A stretch of DNA of 7,157 nt from CAZUDI01 sp964618975 (GTDB taxonomy: Bacteria > Desulfobacterota > Desulfomonilia > UBA1062), in NCBI GenBank assembly GCA_964618975.1, contig CAZUDI010000098.1, forward strand, positions 1 through 7,157, given 5' to 3'. The translations under genes and the position numbers were made by a program. The stretch's first letter is position 1, and each line of letters opens with the position of its first letter. The notes beneath the pieces were generated by a model. The model saw nothing but the letters and a program-made list of their open reading frames with translations, did no database searches and had not been told where the DNA came from. Positions 4,838 through 7,157 of the stretch are shown in pieces.

Positions 4838-6373
4838 TCACCGGCCCTGCAGGTGGCCCCCGTACCTGGCCATATGTGCAATAATACTCACCGCCTCGTC
4901 CGGGGATGACAGGCTGATGGCGCTGCCGTGCCCGGTGTGCGTCACCGTCAGCCCGTTCTCGTTGAGCGTCACCACCACCACGGGTTTGCCGGTTTCGCCC
5001 TGGATGCGCGCCACCTCGCTCAGGATGCGCCTCTCGGACTTGAGCTGCTCCTTGAGCACCTGCTGTTTGAGATCGCGGGGTAACACGATGGTCTTGACCT
5101 TCTCCTGGCAGGCGAGCGAGTCTTGCACATACATGGAGCGGCCCACAACCCCCAGGGCGATCACGGCATCCACCTCGTCCCAGCGCGCCAGGGCCTCGAT
5201 CACGTGCAGATACAGATCCGGATCGCCCTCGCCCACCACATCCACCGGATTGCCCCGGTTCCAGTAATCCGGCAGCTGCTTATCCAGATCGGCGATCAGC
5301 CAGGGGGAGAGCGCCGGCAGCACCAGGCCGGAATCCTCGCACTCGTCCGCGGCGATCACACCCCAGCCGCCCCCCATGGTCATGATCGCCACGCGGTTCG
5401 AGCGCGGGATGGGCAGATGGGTCATGGCCGTGGCGACATTGATCAGCTCCATGGGGGTGCGCACCTGGGTGACGCCGGTCTGCCGGAACATGGCGCAGTA
5501 AGTGGCATATGAGCCCGCCATGGAGCCGGTGTGCGAGGCGGCCGCCTGGGAACCGCTGCTGGAACGGCCCGTCTTCAGCACCACCACGGGTTTTTCGCGC
5601 GTCACCCGCCCGGCGACCTCCATGAATTCGCGGCCGTTCTCGATGCCTTCCATGTACATGGCAATGGCCTTGACCTCCGGGCGCGACCCGCAATAGTCCA
5701 GCAGCTGGCTGGCCTTGAGGCCGGCCTCGTTGCCCGTGCCGGCATAGAAGCTCAATCCGATCTCGCGGTGGGACACCCATTTCAGGAGCTGCAGCCCGAG
5801 GTTGCCGCTCTGGGAGATCATGGCCAGCCCGCCGGCCTCCGGCGCCGACGGTGCGGGTATGGCCTCGAGGCGCTGGTGGGCCGAGGCAATGCCCATGGTA
5901 TTGGGCCCGATGAATATCAGCCCCCCCTGGCGGGCGATCGCGACGATCTCCCGTTCCAGGGCCGCCCCTTCGTCCCCGGCCTCCTTGAACCCGGAGGAGA
6001 TGATCACGGCCGACTGAATCCCGCTGGCTACGCACTCCCGCAGGCCGTCCGGCACCTTTCTGGCCGGAATGGTGAAGATCGCCAGGTCGACGGCCTCGGG
6101 GATCTCGCTCACAGAGGCATAGGCCTTAAGGCCCAGGATGCTCTCCCTGGCGGGATTTACCGGGTAGATGCGGCCCTCGTAGCCGCCTCCCATCATGGAG
6201 AGGAGGATGCTGAAGCCCCACTTGCCCGGGGTGTCCGAGGCGCCGATCAGCGCCAGGGATTGGGGAAAGAACAGCTTGTCAAGCTTGGAGCTAAGCTCCG
6301 CTGCACCGGCCCCGTCGTCCGCGGGGAGGAGGTCGTTCTCTGTAGCATATTGTTGAACCATTGAACTTTGCAT
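4838..6373 (-). CDS. ADP-forming acyl-CoA synthetase, alpha subunit (CoA-binding, succinyl-CoA ligase-like)
   Basis: This 511-residue subunit binds CoA and carries the phosphorylated histidine in acyl-CoA + ADP + Pi = acid + CoA + ATP. Domains by family pattern: a CoA-binding fold at about 30-160 (SLALIGASDTPGKWG 39-53, IYPVNP 69-74, IGPNTMGI 155-162), then the ligase fold with AMISQSGNLG (184-193), KTGRSSSGS (267-275) and the catalytic His281 in ASHTGSMAG (279-287), then a third CoA-ligase-like domain to the C-terminus. It lacks an ATP-grasp domain, which is supplied by the next gene. The ATG at 6373 is chosen: AGGAG lies 8 nt upstream. The frame stays open to 6499, but those 42 codons run through a dispersed repeat. 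The substrate range is not visible in the sequence; acetyl-CoA or other acyl-CoAs are possible. Confidence 0.93.
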   Translation of the reverse strand: MQSSMVQQYATENDLLPADDGAGAAELSSKLDKLFFPQSLALIGASDTPGKWGFSILLSMMGGGYEGRIYPVNPARESILGLKAYASVSEIPEAVDLAIFTIPARKVPDGLRECVASGIQSAVIISSGFKEAGDEGAALEREIVAIARQGGLIFIGPNTMGIASAHQRLEAIPAPSAPEAGGLAMISQSGNLGLQLLKWVSHREIGLSFYAGTGNEAGLKASQLLDYCGSRPEVKAIAMYMEGIENGREFMEVAGRVTREKPVVVLKTGRSSSGSQAAASHTGSMAGSYATYCAMFRQTGVTQVRTPMELINVATAMTHLPIPRSNRVAIMTMGGGWGVIAADECEDSGLVLPALSPWLIADLDKQLPDYWNRGNPVDVVGEGDPDLYLHVIEALARWDEVDAVIALGVVGRSMYVQDSLACQEKVKTIVLPRDLKQQVLKEQLKSERRILSEVARIQGETGKPVVVVTLNENGLTVTHTGHGSAISLSSPDEAVSIIAHMARYGGHLQGR

Positions 6374-6446
6374 GGTTGGATCTCCTTCGTGTGTGATTGT
6401 TGCGCCCGACATGATGAGCACGTCCTTAATGGTCTGAGGATCACAT

Positions 6447-6504
6447 TCCCCGCTGCTTGCAGCAAAAAGCAGGTTCCTTAGGCTTGCCCTGGGGTTCATC
6501 CCCC
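6447..6504 (-). repeat. Dispersed repeat, copy 3 (inverted, no tRNA sequence)
   Basis: Read on the minus strand, this stretch contains GGGGATGAACCCC (6503-6491), GGGCAAG, then CCTGCTTTTTGCTGCAAGCAGC, matching the distal part of the repeats at about 678-729 and 2157-2208. The differences are an altered 8-9 nt linker after GGGCAAG and a few substitutions. Both hairpin stems are kept: GGGG/CCCC, and CTGCTT/AAGCAG. The 25-nt tRNA part found in the other two copies is absent. It lies about 75-130 nt upstream of the alpha-subunit start, probably within its transcript leader. Confidence 0.75.
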
Positions 6505-6720
6505 CTTGGTCCCGGACTCGTTGTTTCCGATACGCCGGAGACCCTTGTCAGGGCCTCTCGCGTGCACCCCGGTAGCCCCTGTGCTCCCAGACAGTACGGG
6601 CGTCACGGCTGCCGAGGGTGATCCCTGCATGTCCCCATTGTCACGTGCGTGATTTATCTTCACCGGCATGCCCACGCGTGAAGGGCATCCCGAACCGATA
6701 GCGGGGTTCCCGGCTGATGG

Positions 6721-6762
6721 GTGGTACACGCCCCCTGCCATGGCAGAAGGGGCGTGTACCAC
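6721..6762 (-). terminator. Strong hairpin downstream of the MFS transporter gene
   Basis: GTGGTACACGCCCC (6721-6734) and GGGGCGTGTACCAC (6749-6762) form a perfect 14-bp stem. Its 14-nt loop itself contains the 12-bp palindrome CTGCCATGGCAG (6735-6746), so the stem can extend further past a two-base bulge. It begins 17 nt after the MFS stop on the minus strand, where a terminator is expected. No T-run follows on either strand, so termination is inferred from position and stability. Confidence 0.55.
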
Positions 6763-6779
6763 AGGGCACCGCTTTGGGC

Positions 6780-7157
6780 TCAGAGGGCCTCGCGGGCGGT
6801 GAGCCTGGCCCTGCCTTTGGACAGCGCCAGCAGGGCCAGGCCCATGCCGGCAAAGGCCAGGACAAGGTAGAGGCTCCAGGCCGCTGAATAACTCCCGGTG
6901 GAATCATAGATGTAGCCCGACAACGGCATGCCGATGCCCGAGCCCAGGGTGAGGAAGATGTTCATGACGCCGTAGATCACGCCGTAGCTTTTGGGCCCCA
7001 CGATTTCGGCCGTCATCAGGGGGGGCGGTACGGTCATGATGGCACCGGCCAGGCCGTAGATGATGCCGAAGACGATCACCATCCAGATGGCCTGGGTCCC
7101 GTAGAGGGCGATGGCCGCCAGGGCGAAGACCCCGTAGATGAAGACGACCCCGGTCGG
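6780..7157 (-). CDS. MFS transporter, C-terminal part (5' end outside window)
   Basis: The last 125 residues of a membrane transporter are visible; the start lies beyond position 7157. About four hydrophobic membrane segments can be seen (residues of the visible part: 1-20, 24-43, 58-81 and 90-112), ending in a short basic cytoplasmic tail. The segment GYIYDSTGSYSAAWSLY between the last two helices resembles the pattern in monocarboxylate and oxalate/formate-type MFS carriers, suggesting a carboxylate substrate. This substrate guess is weak because the substrate-binding N-terminal half is missing. It is on the same strand as, and 406 bp ahead of, the acyl-CoA synthetase genes, so a role in taking up or exporting the organic acid is plausible. 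A strong hairpin follows its stop. Confidence 0.85.
   Translation of the reverse strand, partial: PTGVVFIYGVFALAAIALYGTQAIWMVIVFGIIYGLAGAIMTVPPPLMTAEIVGPKSYGVIYGVMNIFLTLGSGIGMPLSGYIYDSTGSYSAAWSLYLVLAFAGMGLALLALSKGRARLTAREAL

Larger units (their letters stand above)
6374..6779 (-). other. Leader/intergenic region ahead of the acyl-CoA synthetase operon
   Basis: These 406 bases separate the MFS gene from the alpha-subunit gene. They hold a strong hairpin (6721-6762), an inverted copy of the dispersed repeat (6447-6504) and the ribosome site of the alpha gene. The only promoter-like pair I see on the minus strand is weak: TTCACG (6682-6677) and GATAAA (6658-6653), 18 bp apart. The gap is long enough for the alpha-beta-dehydrogenase genes to have their own promoter, but the sequence does not prove it. 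Short open frames here look non-coding. Confidence 0.4.

Noticed and set aside
5531..6364. 277-codon plus-strand frame
   Set aside because: Antisense shadow of the alpha-subunit gene, which has clear family motifs on the other strand.

Overview
This is a GC-rich bacterial window. The intact tRNA-Pro carries an encoded CCA end. The main operon pairs separate alpha and beta subunits of an ADP-forming acyl-CoA synthetase with a 3-hydroxyacyl-CoA dehydrogenase. Together these suggest a proteobacterial or desulfobacterial organism with acyl-CoA (fatty or organic acid) metabolism. The taxon is inference, since no marker gene settles it.

Layout, left to right. (1) 1-479 is a mosaic with no intact gene. 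The minus strand reads an NAD-binding segment resembling alanine dehydrogenase (137-259), fused in frame to a segment resembling a type III restriction/DEAD helicase (2-136). The plus strand carries the C-terminal end of an unidentified protein (about 285-479). A perfect 44-bp palindrome (480-523) starts directly after its stop. (2) 589-665 is tRNA-Pro(CGG). Its T-arm and 3' end, plus 41 bp beyond the tRNA, recur perfectly at 2120-2185 (66-bp direct repeat, 1479 bp apart). The repeats bracket one more A/T-rich gene for an AAA_14/DUF4143 ATPase (778-2022), so this looks like a small tRNA-associated integrated islet without its own integrase. (3) 2209-2806 has no supportable gene. (4) On the minus strand, read right to left, are the end of an MFS transporter (7157-6780), a 406-bp gap, the acyl-CoA synthetase alpha subunit (6373-4838), the ATP-grasp beta subunit (4766-4074) and an extended 3-hydroxyacyl-CoA dehydrogenase (3958-2807).

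The alpha/beta pair should convert an acyl-CoA plus ADP and phosphate into the free acid, CoA and ATP. The dehydrogenase oxidises 3-hydroxyacyl-CoA upstream of that step in beta-oxidation, and the MFS carrier may move the carboxylate. This assignment is family knowledge plus gene order.

The least expected structure is a roughly 60-bp hairpin-forming dispersed repeat. Two copies form the distal part of the islet direct repeats. A third, inverted copy lies 4 kb away in the leader of the alpha-subunit gene, without any tRNA sequence attached.
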